A DNA stretch of 37,982 nt from Anaerolineae bacterium (lineage in GTDB: Bacteria > Chloroflexota > Anaerolineae > Promineifilales > Promineifilaceae). Below, piece after piece: positions 17,583-26,198 of this stretch. Location of the stretch: positions 1 to 37,982 of the forward strand of contig JAICPS010000002.1 in assembly GCA_025929715.1 (NCBI GenBank). Reading direction: 5' to 3'. A program made the translations under genes and the position numbers. Below the pieces are notes generated by a model. The model worked only from the letters and a program-made list of their open reading frames with translations, had not been told where the DNA came from and did not search any database. How positions within the stretch are numbered: position 1 is the stretch's first letter; each line of letters opens with the position of its first letter.

Positions 17583-18692
17583 CTATCGTCTTTCTGCCAG
17601 CTCGCGCAGCAGTTGAGCCAGGTGGTAGGCGGCTTGCGGCCGGTCCAATGCCCTGGCGGCTACTCTCATCGCCGAGAGTCGCGCCTCGTCGTTCATCAAC
17701 TCGGTGATGGTGGATATTAGCCTCTCCGGTAATGACTCGTCGTCCAGGCGCACCGCAGCGCCACGTTCTACGAGGTAATCCGCATTGACTTTCTGATAAC
17801 GCCAGGCGTGTGGATAAGGTACCAATACTGAGGGCAGGCTAAAGGCGGGCGATTCACCCAGCATGCTGGCGCCCGCCCGAGCAACGACGAGGTCAGCAGA
17901 ACGGAACGCAAAGCCCATCTTTTCATGGAGAAAGGGAAACGGCCGGTAGTAACGGCGCTGATGCGCTGACAACCGCTCCGCTCCCTGATGCACCTCATGC
18001 CAGTCCAATGCGCCACTCACATGGATTACCTGAAAGGTCTGCAATAGAGTTTCCAGGTTACCCATAAGGGCGCGATTGATGCTGCGCGCTCCTCGACTGC
18101 CGCCGAAAACGAAAACCGTCCTGCGATCGGGCATTAAATCGAATTTAGCAAGAGCCGCCTCGCGGCTCAGGGCCAGCGCGTCGCGCAGTTCCGGTCGGAC
18201 CGGATAGCCGGTCGCCACTACTTTGTGGTGAGGAAAATAGTCTCTGGACGCTGCCGCGGTACATGCTACCCGTTGGGCAAAACGACTCAACATGCGAATT
18301 GCCGTCCCGGGTTCAATATCGGGCAGAAATATAGCAGCCGGAACGCGCAACAATCGGGCTGTTGGCGCCACAGACACGTTGACGTAACCTCCGGTCATAA
18401 ACAAGACGTCAGGACGGAAGCTGCGCAGCAGTCGCGTCACCTTGCCCAGGCTCAAGATTAGTTGGGCGCCGTTCGCCAGACGCGCATTTGGCGCCACGCC
18501 GACGATTGGTCCTCCCTTAATCGTTGCTAAGCTAATTCCTGCGCGCGGTACCAACTCTTCCTCCATTTGTCCGCTTGTACCAATCCAAAGAAATTCCGCC
18601 TGAGATATTCGCTGCCGGCGTAGTTCAGCGACGACCGCCAAAGCGGGATAAATATGACCGCCTGTCCCCCCGCCGCAAACTAAGACTCGCAC
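17583..18692 (-). CDS. murG: UDP-GlcNAc:lipid I N-acetylglucosaminyltransferase
   Basis: This peripheral membrane GT28 enzyme makes lipid II on the cytoplasmic face; 369 aa. The N-terminal loop CGGGTGGHIYPALAVVAEL (6-24) is the first signature. GGSRGARSINRAL is the second G-loop, and the C-terminal RAGASMLGESPAFSLPSVLVPYPHAWRYQKVNADYLVERGAAVRL contains the UDP-sugar site. The usual residues PHAxxxHQ..NA are altered to PHAWRYQKVNA. The start is a GTG at 18692, 68 bases inside the end of ftsW, an unusually long overlap; the signature loop begins only a few residues in, so a later start is not possible. Confidence 0.96.
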   Translation of the reverse strand: MRVLVCGGGTGGHIYPALAVVAELRRQRISQAEFLWIGTSGQMEEELVPRAGISLATIKGGPIVGVAPNARLANGAQLILSLGKVTRLLRSFRPDVLFMTGGYVNVSVAPTARLLRVPAAIFLPDIEPGTAIRMLSRFAQRVACTAAASRDYFPHHKVVATGYPVRPELRDALALSREAALAKFDLMPDRRTVFVFGGSRGARSINRALMGNLETLLQTFQVIHVSGALDWHEVHQGAERLSAHQRRYYRPFPFLHEKMGFAFRSADLVVARAGASMLGESPAFSLPSVLVPYPHAWRYQKVNADYLVERGAAVRLDDESLPERLISTITELMNDEARLSAMRVAARALDRPQAAYHLAQLLRELAERR

Positions 18693-19863
18693 GTAAAGAC
18701 TCCGTAACTGATTTGTTTGGCTGACTTCGCGTCGCCAGGTGAGCGTCTCGTGAAACGTTTAACAGGATACCGACCCCAATAAGGGACATAAGCATCGAAC
18801 TTCCGCCATAGCTCAGGAAAGGCAGCGCGATTCCTGTAAAGGGAATAACTGCCGTAATTACCGCAATATTGATCAGCGCCTGATAACCCAGCCAGCAGGT
18901 AATGCCCAAGGCTAACAATCCGCCATAACTGTCACGAGCAGTTTGCGAGGCGCGAATGCCGCGCCATACCAGCATTCCCAACAGCAAGATGACGACCAGC
19001 GAACCTGCTAAACCCAATTCTTCACCGACGATGGCAAAAACGCCGTCGGTGTGCGCGGCCGGGAGTGGTCCAAACTTCTGTGTGCTGTTTCCCAACCCCA
19101 CGCCCAGTAGACCTCCAGAACCAAGGGCTATCAGCGCCTGTTTCACCTGCCAGATGGCCTGGTTGGGGTCACGCAGCACTTCCTGCCAGGCGGCAACGCG
19201 CGCGGCGGCATGTGGAACGGTCAACGCCAGGAAAACAAAAATGCCGCCGCCAATCGCGCCCGCGATTAACATCTGTCGCAGCTCTGCGCCGGCAACAAAA
19301 AAGATAGTGAGACCGATGATGGCGACAAGGCCGGCGGAGCTAAGATCAGGCTGTACCACGATTAAGAAGCAGACCACGCCGGTAATCACAGAAAACGGCA
19401 GTAGACCGTAGGTAATGTCCTTGATGCGATCCCCTTTTGAAGATAGCCAATGCGAAATGTAAAGGACGGTAGACAGCTTCGCTAACTCGCTGGGCTGGTA
19501 AGAATTGGCATATAGACCGCGCACTGCCCCGAAATTGGATTCGCCGAAAAAGAGCAGAAACACAAGCGAGCCGAGCGTGATGAACATCAAAAGCACCGAA
19601 AAACGCCGCAATATGTGGTAGTCGAACTGCATAATGATCAAGCTGACAACTACCCCAATGACCAGAGCCACCAGTTGCCGGCGAAAGTAGTAAGTCGGTT
19701 GGTCGTGCACCAACAAGCCAAGGTCGAACGTGGTGCTGTACACCATCAACATGCCCACGACAACAAGGCCTGTCGTAGCCAGGAGGAGCCAGTAATCAAA
19801 ATACAGCTTGATTCCCGGGCGGACGCGATCACTTTTCTTTCGAACAACTGTTACTGACGCCAT
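18625..19863 (-). CDS. ftsW: Septal peptidoglycan polymerase FtsW (SEDS family)
   Basis: A ten-helix inner-membrane glycosyltransferase that polymerises lipid II with its PBP partner; 412 aa. SEDS motifs seen are the QPSELAKLSTVLYIS segment, VQPDLSSAG, GSGGLLGVGLGNSTQKFGPLPAAHTDGVFAIVGEELG (containing the catalytic Asp of HTD), and ALPFLSYGGSSMLMSLIGVGILLNVSR near the end. A basic cytoplasmic tail of about 40 residues (SLSLRRGDRRSYLSRFGGRR) follows, encoded partly within the murG overlap. It lies between murD and murG in standard dcw order, which favours FtsW over the elongation protein RodA. Confidence 0.95.
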   Translation of the reverse strand: MASVTVVRKKSDRVRPGIKLYFDYWLLLATTGLVVVGMLMVYSTTFDLGLLVHDQPTYYFRRQLVALVIGVVVSLIIMQFDYHILRRFSVLLMFITLGSLVFLLFFGESNFGAVRGLYANSYQPSELAKLSTVLYISHWLSSKGDRIKDITYGLLPFSVITGVVCFLIVVQPDLSSAGLVAIIGLTIFFVAGAELRQMLIAGAIGGGIFVFLALTVPHAAARVAAWQEVLRDPNQAIWQVKQALIALGSGGLLGVGLGNSTQKFGPLPAAHTDGVFAIVGEELGLAGSLVVILLLGMLVWRGIRASQTARDSYGGLLALGITCWLGYQALINIAVITAVIPFTGIALPFLSYGGSSMLMSLIGVGILLNVSRDAHLATRSQPNKSVTESLRASLSLRRGDRRSYLSRFGGRR

Positions 19864-19884
19864 ACCTTCACCACCTGTTTTGCC

Positions 19885-21294
19885 TCACGCGCGCTCTCGT
19901 TTAAGCCGTTCCACCAGCGAGCGGAACTCCGTCCCTCGCTCTTCGAAGTCCTTGAACGCATCATAGCTGGTCCCGCCGGGCGACAGGAGAACCACGTCGC
20001 CCGGCTGCGCCAACCGCGCGGCGCATCCGACGGCTTCCGCCAGCGTCTCGAGCCGTGTGACGGCTACCTGCGCTTTTGCATCCGACTGCCGCTGCTGCCG
20101 CAGGCTTCGTTCCAGAATAGGGGCCAACTCGCCGAACAGAACGACGTATCGCGCGCGCCGCGCAACCACGTGTGCCCACCGTTCCCAGGCCATCTGCTTA
20201 TCGCGCCCACCCGCAAGCAGTATGATTGGTTCGTGGAATGCAGCAATTCCGGCCAGGGCACGTTCCGGGGCAGTGGCAATAGAGTCATTGACGTATGTAA
20301 CACCGTCAATCACCGCGACTGTTTCCAGGCGGTGTGCAACACCGCGAAAAGCGCGAATCGCATGTCGCATCGACCGCATATCGACGCCAACGGAGTCGGC
20401 CAGGGTGACGGCAGCCAGCACGTTGAGCAGATTATGCTCGCCGCGCAGGCTTATTTCCCCGAGCTGGCACAACTCACGTTCGCTTCCGTCACCCCGAATC
20501 CAGACCTGTCCCTCGTGGATATAAGCGCCGTCCTCGACTGAACCTTGCGCGCTAAATGTTCGTAACCGGCCGCGAACGTGGGCTGCCAGAGCCATCGAGC
20601 CCTCATCATCCATGCTTAAAACGGCGACGCCATCTCCAGGCTGCCGATGCAACAGGTTCGCCTTAGCCGCCGCATACGCTTGCATCGTGCTATGACGATC
20701 CAGATGATTTGGCGTCACGTTCAACACCGCCGCGACGGATGGACCTCGAAACTGCCCGTTGCCCCACTCTGACGACCACATCTCGAGTTGGAAACTGGAT
20801 AATTCCTGCACGACAAGATCGTCTGACGTCATGTGGGACAGATCCGCGATCAGGGGCCGGCCTATATTTCCTCCCACCCATGTCGTGCGACCGCTCTCGC
20901 GACCCATCATGCCCGTGAGAGACGTCGTCGTCGTCTTTCCTGCCGAACCCGTAATGCCCACAATAGGAGCCGGCGAACGCATGGTAAACTCCAGGGCATC
21001 ATTGGAAACGCGGATGCCCCGTTGGCGCGCCGCGGCGACGATGGGCGCGCTGCTAGGCACGCCACCACTCACGGCCAACACGTCCGTTCCCTCCAGGAGT
21101 GTCATCGGATGTTCACCAAATACATACGAAATTTCCAGATTTTGTAGATTTGCCACGTTTTCCTGCACCGCTCCGGCCGGTCGCAGGTCAGACACAATAA
21201 CCTCGGCCCCAACAGATGCCGCAAATCGCGCCAGCGCCTCGCCCTGCCGTGCAAGGCCGAGAATTACGATGCGTTTGCCTGTTAATGGGTCCAT
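19885..21294 (-). CDS. murD: UDP-N-acetylmuramoylalanine--D-glutamate ligase
   Basis: This ligase adds D-Glu to UDP-MurNAc-L-Ala; 469 aa. The N-terminal domain has VILGLARQGEALARF and SGGVPSSAPIV. The ATP loop GSAGKTTTT is at 116-124. The central NVTPNHLDRHSTMQAYAAAKANLL block and the C-terminal FRGVAHRLETVAVIDGVTYVNDSIATAPERALAGIAAF and LLSPGGTSYDAFKDFEERGTEFRSLV blocks are diagnostic of MurD. It begins four bases after mraY ends. Confidence 0.97.
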   Translation of the reverse strand: MDPLTGKRIVILGLARQGEALARFAASVGAEVIVSDLRPAGAVQENVANLQNLEISYVFGEHPMTLLEGTDVLAVSGGVPSSAPIVAAARQRGIRVSNDALEFTMRSPAPIVGITGSAGKTTTTSLTGMMGRESGRTTWVGGNIGRPLIADLSHMTSDDLVVQELSSFQLEMWSSEWGNGQFRGPSVAAVLNVTPNHLDRHSTMQAYAAAKANLLHRQPGDGVAVLSMDDEGSMALAAHVRGRLRTFSAQGSVEDGAYIHEGQVWIRGDGSERELCQLGEISLRGEHNLLNVLAAVTLADSVGVDMRSMRHAIRAFRGVAHRLETVAVIDGVTYVNDSIATAPERALAGIAAFHEPIILLAGGRDKQMAWERWAHVVARRARYVVLFGELAPILERSLRQQRQSDAKAQVAVTRLETLAEAVGCAARLAQPGDVVLLSPGGTSYDAFKDFEERGTEFRSLVERLKRERA

Positions 21295-21297
21295 AAC

Positions 21298-22299
21298 TCA
21301 TATCAATGCCAACGCGATACCCACCATCGCCGCCAGAATTCCCATCAGCCACCAGCGCTGGACGATCTGTGTCTCACTCCAGCCGATCAGCACAAAATGG
21401 TTATGCAGCGGCGCCATGCGAAATGGGCGGATGTCACGACCTATAAAGCGGCGGCTGAGGATAGCAGACATTACCTGTAGAATGGTCGAAAGTGTGGTCG
21501 CCACCGGCACAAAGGCGATGATCGGGAGAATCAACCACTGGTTGGTCATCAGGGCCACGACACCCAGCGCGCCTCCTAGCGCCTGCGAGCCTACGTCACC
21601 CATAAACATCTGGGCGGGATGGGCGTTGAACCACAGAAACGCAAAGCAGGCGCCTACTACGACGAAGCTAAAAATCAATAAGAACTGCTGGTCCTGTAAA
21701 AAGGCAATAATTCCATAGGCGGCGAATGCCGTAGCGGCGATAATGCCTGCCAAGCCATCCAGACCGTCAGTCAAATTCACGGCATTAGCCGTCGCGGTGA
21801 TGATAAAGGTGGCAACAGGGATATACCACAACCCAATGTCGAGAAGTATCTGAACCGTGGGCACCGCGATCCAGCCGTGTGCATCGTTCACAACCCCATA
21901 CAGCAAGATAGCGGCTAGGGCCGCGATGCCTACCTGATACCAGATCTTATATCGAGCAAGCATGCCCACACCCAGTCGCTTGCGGAACCCCTGATAATCG
22001 TCAATGCCACCCAGAACCGAGTAAGCAACCATAACGCCCAGAGGAATTATCACACTCTCCGCGATTTCCAGGTTCTGTACGAGCTGGACGGTGTTGACGA
22101 CAATGCTGATGATGACGGTCCATCCAACGATGAGTATTCCTCCCATGGCAGGTGTACCCATCTTAGCCATGTGCTCCTGTGGGCCTTCGATGCGGATTTG
22201 CTTGCCCAGCCTCAAGCGGCGCATGATCTCAACCAGGGGACTGCCCCAGATCACCGCCATCACAAAGGTAAAACCGCCAAGCGTTAATGCAAATGCCAT
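21298..22299 (-). CDS. mraY: Phospho-N-acetylmuramoyl-pentapeptide-transferase
   Basis: This integral membrane enzyme joins UDP-MurNAc-pentapeptide to undecaprenyl phosphate, giving lipid I; 333 aa with about ten helices. The metal-site aspartates D100-D101 are in GGIDDYQGFRK, NAVNLTDGLDGLAG is at 172-185, and D235 is in FMGDVGSQALGG. The loop before the last helices reads MAPLHNHFVLIGWSETQIVQRWW: the usual three consecutive histidines (HHH) are H299-N300-H301 here. All other signature residues are standard. It lies between murF and murD, separated by short gaps. Confidence 0.95.
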   Translation of the reverse strand: MAFALTLGGFTFVMAVIWGSPLVEIMRRLRLGKQIRIEGPQEHMAKMGTPAMGGILIVGWTVIISIVVNTVQLVQNLEIAESVIIPLGVMVAYSVLGGIDDYQGFRKRLGVGMLARYKIWYQVGIAALAAILLYGVVNDAHGWIAVPTVQILLDIGLWYIPVATFIITATANAVNLTDGLDGLAGIIAATAFAAYGIIAFLQDQQFLLIFSFVVVGACFAFLWFNAHPAQMFMGDVGSQALGGALGVVALMTNQWLILPIIAFVPVATTLSTILQVMSAILSRRFIGRDIRPFRMAPLHNHFVLIGWSETQIVQRWWLMGILAAMVGIALALI

Positions 22300-22346
22300 T
22301 CTTCACCAATGCCGGGGGCGCTTTTCGCCCTATACCGGACTGTTAA

Positions 22347-23786
22347 CTACATTTCTCGATGTGATGGCTCGCGCCTTGCTAGCGCGGTCACAACCTGATC
22401 CAGCGCCACGCCACGCGAGCCCTTCACCAATATAACGTCAAGTGGTTCAATCAAATCTTCTAACAAGGGTATCGCCTCTCCTGCTTCCGCTACAGTAAAG
22501 ACGCGTTTCGGGGACATCCCGTCCAACAGGGCTTCTTCGGCGATCATACGCCCGCGCGTGCCTACCGCTACCAGGATCTGTGCGACGCCTTTGACGCGGC
22601 GTCCAACCAGTCGATGTGATTGTTCTTCGGCCGGACCCAGTTCCAGCATGTCTCCAAGCACCGCTATGCGACGGCCCGGCAAATCTTTAAGCAGGTTCAA
22701 GGCAGCAATGACAGATTCAGGACTGGCGTTATACGTATCGTCCAGGATCAGAGATCCTTGTGGCCCGCGCTCGGTGACAAGTCGCAATTGCGATCGTTCG
22801 TCCTGCAATCCGTCGATAATCTCGTCCCAGCGCATACCAACGATCAGTCCTACCGCGGTCGCCCGCAGCGCAGTATGAACGCTGTGCCGACCGAGTAATG
22901 GAACGTGCACGCGCATCGTATCGCCCCGATAATGAAGTGTGAAGCGTAAGCCGTCCAGACCCATGGAAACGATATCATCGGCCCAGAGGTCGGCTCGTGG
23001 ATCGAGACCGTACGTGAACACCTGCGCTTCGGTATGCTGCGCCATGGCCATCACCAGGGGTTCGTCGCGATTTAGGATGGCTACGCCGTCAAAGGGTAAC
23101 GACTCCACCAACTCCTGCTTGGCAGCCGCGATGGCGTCAAGACTCCCCAATCGAGACATGTGCACCGGACCAACGATCGTAACGACGCCGATGCTGGGGC
23201 GAGCAATGTCGCAAAGAAGCGCGATTTCGCCGCGGGCATACATACCCATCTCCAACACGGCCTGTTGGTGGTATCGCCTAAGATTGAGCAACGTCAGAGG
23301 TAATCCAATCTCATTGTTGTAATTGCCTTCGGATTTTAGCGTGCAAAATCGGCGTGAAAGAACGGCGTACGTGAGTTCCTTAGTGGACGTTTTGCCAACA
23401 CTGCCCGTGATACCTGTCACTTGCACGCTGAAGCGGGTGCGCCACTCTCGGGCCCACCGCTGCAGAGCTTGCATCGTGTCGTCGACGACGACCTGGATCG
23501 GAGGTACAAGCGGTCCATCGGGCACGTCGGCCATTTCCGGACCACTTCGTAAATCGATCGTCCCCACGTCGTCAACGACCGGTCGTTCGGCCAACACAGC
23601 GATGGCACCTTTATCGAAAGCATGCTCGACGAAGTCATGGCCATCCCGTTGCTCTCCGCGAAAGGCGACAAAAACATCGCGCTGTCTGACGCCGCGACTG
23701 TCGATGACGACCGAGCCTATGTCCGGCTCGTTGCCGGTAGAACGATATTCAGATAACGCTTCCAACAGATGGCCTAACGTTAACAT
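22347..23786 (-). CDS. murF: UDP-N-acetylmuramoyl-tripeptide--D-alanyl-D-alanine ligase
   Basis: This ligase adds D-Ala-D-Ala to the UDP-MurNAc-tripeptide; 479 aa. The N-terminal domain contains VVIDSRGVRQRDVFVAFRGEQRDGHDFVEHAF, the UDP-binding block of MurE/MurF. The ATP loop GSVGKTSTKE is at 128-137, followed by NYNNEIGLPLTLLN, which distinguishes MurF from MurE, and LDDTYNASPESVIAAL with LGDMLELG. It is downstream of the PBP gene with a 116-base gap; murE, normally between them, is missing. The substrate Ddl product is made by ddl in the same cluster. Confidence 0.97.
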   Translation of the reverse strand: MLTLGHLLEALSEYRSTGNEPDIGSVVIDSRGVRQRDVFVAFRGEQRDGHDFVEHAFDKGAIAVLAERPVVDDVGTIDLRSGPEMADVPDGPLVPPIQVVVDDTMQALQRWAREWRTRFSVQVTGITGSVGKTSTKELTYAVLSRRFCTLKSEGNYNNEIGLPLTLLNLRRYHQQAVLEMGMYARGEIALLCDIARPSIGVVTIVGPVHMSRLGSLDAIAAAKQELVESLPFDGVAILNRDEPLVMAMAQHTEAQVFTYGLDPRADLWADDIVSMGLDGLRFTLHYRGDTMRVHVPLLGRHSVHTALRATAVGLIVGMRWDEIIDGLQDERSQLRLVTERGPQGSLILDDTYNASPESVIAALNLLKDLPGRRIAVLGDMLELGPAEEQSHRLVGRRVKGVAQILVAVGTRGRMIAEEALLDGMSPKRVFTVAEAGEAIPLLEDLIEPLDVILVKGSRGVALDQVVTALARREPSHREM

Positions 23787-23835
23787 TAATTCTCACATCC
23801 GCAGGTGCCGCGCACTTCGTAAGTATTGGCCCCTT

Positions 23836-23883
23836 AAGTGCCGGTCAACTGGGACAGAACACAGCATAAATACACGACCGGTG
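23836..23883. repeat. Degenerate hairpin-repeat half copy in the pbp-murF gap
   Basis: AGTGCCGGTCA (23837-23847) is identical to the right arm of the 43-nt repeat at 4741 and 26146. A partner GACCGGT (23876-23882) is 29 bases away and pairs with GCCGGTC with one wobble. This is the only notable structure in the 116-base gap between murF and the PBP gene. Confidence 0.35.
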
Positions 23884-23902
23884 AACGATCGACACTCGAC
23901 AC

Positions 23903-25600
23903 TTAATTGCCTCTTACCTCGATTACGTCGGCTTGTAAACGAACTGAATCAGGCGGTACGTTTAGCATGACGACCAGTTCTTCAGCCAGTTCGGCAAAGG
24001 TTGGCGCCGCGGTCATCGAGCCCCACGGCGACGTGGTCATGCGGTCAAGCTTGACGAGTACCACTATTTCCGGAGCATCTGCCGGCAACCAGCCAATGAA
24101 GGAGCCTATGGTAGCGTCAGAAAGATAGACGCCATTCTCGGGAATCTCTGCAGTGCCGGTTTTCCCGGCGACCGTGTAATCTGCTACTTGCGCCGAATTG
24201 ACCTCGCGGCTCACGGCGGTCACTGCCATCGCATTAAGCTGCTGGGCAGTCGTGGCGCTTATCGGCTGATTCCCAACAGTCGGTTCATGTCGGAATATGC
24301 GGTCGTTGCTGTGAATTTCCTGCACCACGTGCGGTTGCATCAGCCGCCCACCGTTGGCGATTGCTGAAACCGACGAAATCATCTGCAGCGGCGTGACTGC
24401 GATACCCTGACCGTAGGCGTTGGTAGCAATGAAAGATTCGGTCCAGAATTCACTTCCGGGTAGATGCAGAGTTCCAGCTGCCTCCGCCATGAGGTCAATT
24501 CCGGTAGGTCGTCCGAATCCAAATCGCTCCAAATATGTGTAGTAGGTTTCTGGGCCCATCCAACTGGCGATGGTCGCCGCGCCAACGTTGAGCGAGCGTG
24601 CCAGCAATGTCGTCATATCTGTCACGCCCGGTCCGCTGCGGTCCCAATTGAATGTCCGGTGCCCGCCAATCTCGATTATGCCGGTGTCATTATAGGTCGA
24701 TTGCGGCGTCACCGTGCCCGAGTCCAGCGCGGCAGCCATCGTCACCAACTTCATTACGGATCCTGGTTCATACTGTTTGCTTACCGCAGGATTGACTAAT
24801 AGATTTTCGGGAGCCTCATAGAACTCATACGGCGAATAGCAAGGATAATTTGCCATCGCGATGATGGCCCCAGTTCGTGGATCCATGACGATAATGGTGC
24901 CACTTTGTGCCCCGTATTCACTTATCGCTCGCTGAAGATGCTGTTCCACTGCATACTGCACAGTGCGGTCGATAGTCAAAACCAGATCGGCGCCCTCGCG
25001 GGCGATGACGCTGCGCTGGGGCGTCAGCGGAGAGATGCTTCGGACGTCGCTTGCTGCTTCACCTGCCAATTCAGTCTGGTAATATCCTTCCAGCCCGGCG
25101 CCGCCTATGCCACCAAAGTCGACGTAACCCAGCACGTGGCACAGTAGCTCGCCCTGGGGATAGATACGGCGCGGGAGTGGATCGATCTGGATGCCATCGT
25201 ACGGCAAGGCGCGGATAGCTTCGGCAACTTCTGGTGAAACACGACCGGCAAGCAGGACGTAAGGTGTATCTGCTTGCATTAGGGCCAGCAATTCATAACG
25301 CTGCTTTTGCAAGATAGGCGCCAGCGCGGTCGCCATCTCTTCAGCCTGGGTTATCAGAGCCGGAGAAACACCAATTTGATAATCGGCACTGTTACCGGCA
25401 AGAACAGCACCATTGCGATCGTAGATAATCCCACGGTCCGGCTTTGCCACCACGTTGATGCGCTGCACTTGCTTGCCTAGCTCCTTCCAGTGGGCGCCTT
25501 GTACCACCTGAAATGCGACCAGGCGACCAATGATGATCATTGATGCAAATCCTAGCCCGATAACGACGATCCACATACGCTTCAACTGGCTGCCGGTCAC
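23903..25600 (-). CDS. ftsI: Septal penicillin-binding protein (FtsI/PBP2B-type transpeptidase)
   Basis: A class B PBP that crosslinks septal peptidoglycan as FtsW's partner; 565 aa. A short cytoplasmic tail and membrane helix (about 10-33) lead to the dimerisation domain with AKPDRGIIYDRNGAVLA (52-68). The transpeptidase active site has S281-x-x-K284 (SVMK), S336-x-N338 (SLN) and K480-T-G (KTGTAE). There are no PASTA repeats at the C-terminus. It is encoded just after the FtsL-like protein, as in typical dcw clusters, which identifies it as the division rather than elongation PBP. Confidence 0.94.
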   Translation of the reverse strand: MTGSQLKRMWIVVIGLGFASMIIIGRLVAFQVVQGAHWKELGKQVQRINVVAKPDRGIIYDRNGAVLAGNSADYQIGVSPALITQAEEMATALAPILQKQRYELLALMQADTPYVLLAGRVSPEVAEAIRALPYDGIQIDPLPRRIYPQGELLCHVLGYVDFGGIGGAGLEGYYQTELAGEAASDVRSISPLTPQRSVIAREGADLVLTIDRTVQYAVEQHLQRAISEYGAQSGTIIVMDPRTGAIIAMANYPCYSPYEFYEAPENLLVNPAVSKQYEPGSVMKLVTMAAALDSGTVTPQSTYNDTGIIEIGGHRTFNWDRSGPGVTDMTTLLARSLNVGAATIASWMGPETYYTYLERFGFGRPTGIDLMAEAAGTLHLPGSEFWTESFIATNAYGQGIAVTPLQMISSVSAIANGGRLMQPHVVQEIHSNDRIFRHEPTVGNQPISATTAQQLNAMAVTAVSREVNSAQVADYTVAGKTGTAEIPENGVYLSDATIGSFIGWLPADAPEIVVLVKLDRMTTSPWGSMTAAPTFAELAEELVVMLNVPPDSVRLQADVIEVRGN

Positions 25601-25645
25601 TTAATTACTTCCTTTTCGAGTTTGATAGCTCGAAGCTTGCTCTAA

Positions 25646-26128
25646 TCATTGGCCAGACTGGCCCAACACCATATCGCTGACGCTGCCACGCAGCGCCAGA
25701 AGGATTGCATCTCCCATGCTTTGCGCCGGAACGGGCGCCGCCTGAAGTGGTTCAGGCGCAGGCTGTGTAGGCGCCGGCGCGGGATATTGCGGTACCACGA
25801 GATATTCCATGTCCTCCGGCGCAGCTCGCACAAAACCCAGGCGCGCCGCTTCCTGCTGCATCCGTTCCAACGATTGCGCTTCGGCAACGGTTCGCTCCAG
25901 CGCTGCATTGTCGCGCTTGATAATTTGCAGATCGTTTTGCAAAATCTGTACCCTGCGGCCGGTACTAGCAATATTACTGGCCTGGCTGAGATAGATTGCT
26001 CCTACCAACGCCGCTACAGCCAGAACTACGAACCAGCCCATCGCTACCTGAGCGTCGGTGAGAATACCAAGTCGTCTCGCCCGCTGCCGCTTTTGTCTTC
26101 CGGAACTTTTTTCTGCTAGGACTGCCAT
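25646..26128 (-). CDS. ftsL: FtsL-like bitopic division protein
   Basis: From the ATG at 26128 (GGAG-type site about nine bases upstream) the product has 160 aa. The frame is open to 26284, but the extra 52 residues would overlap rsmH and read through the hairpin repeat. A basic cytoplasmic segment (1-27, RQKRQRARRL) precedes one membrane helix (about 29-48), a predicted coiled coil (about 57-97, VQILQNDLQIIKRDNAALERTVAEAQSLERM) and a Pro/Ala-rich stretch (114-135). That is the FtsL/DivIC pattern, and it lies between rsmH and the PBP gene where ftsL is expected. Sequence identity in FtsL is always low, so the symbol rests on topology and context. The Pro-rich tail is longer than in model FtsL proteins. 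Confidence 0.75.
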   Translation of the reverse strand: MAVLAEKSSGRQKRQRARRLGILTDAQVAMGWFVVLAVAALVGAIYLSQASNIASTGRRVQILQNDLQIIKRDNAALERTVAEAQSLERMQQEAARLGFVRAAPEDMEYLVVPQYPAPAPTQPAPEPLQAAPVPAQSMGDAILLALRGSVSDMVLGQSGQ

Positions 26129-26145
26129 CGCTACTTGTCTCCGGT

Positions 26146-26188
26146 ATTTTTCAGAGGTGACCGGCACTTTGCAAGCGCCGGTCACTTG
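26146..26188 (-). repeat. Copy B of the 43-nt hairpin repeat, between rsmH and ftsL
   Basis: The perfect 9-bp arms GTGACCGGC (26157-26165) and GCCGGTCAC (26177-26185), with an inner CTT/AAG stem, start about 11 bases after the rsmH stop. Read on the minus strand, it matches copy A (4741-4783) at 36 of 43 positions, including the flank TCTGAAA after the hairpin. It may attenuate or stabilise the transcript inside the dcw operon. Confidence 0.65.
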
Positions 26189-26198
26189 AGAATTTGAG

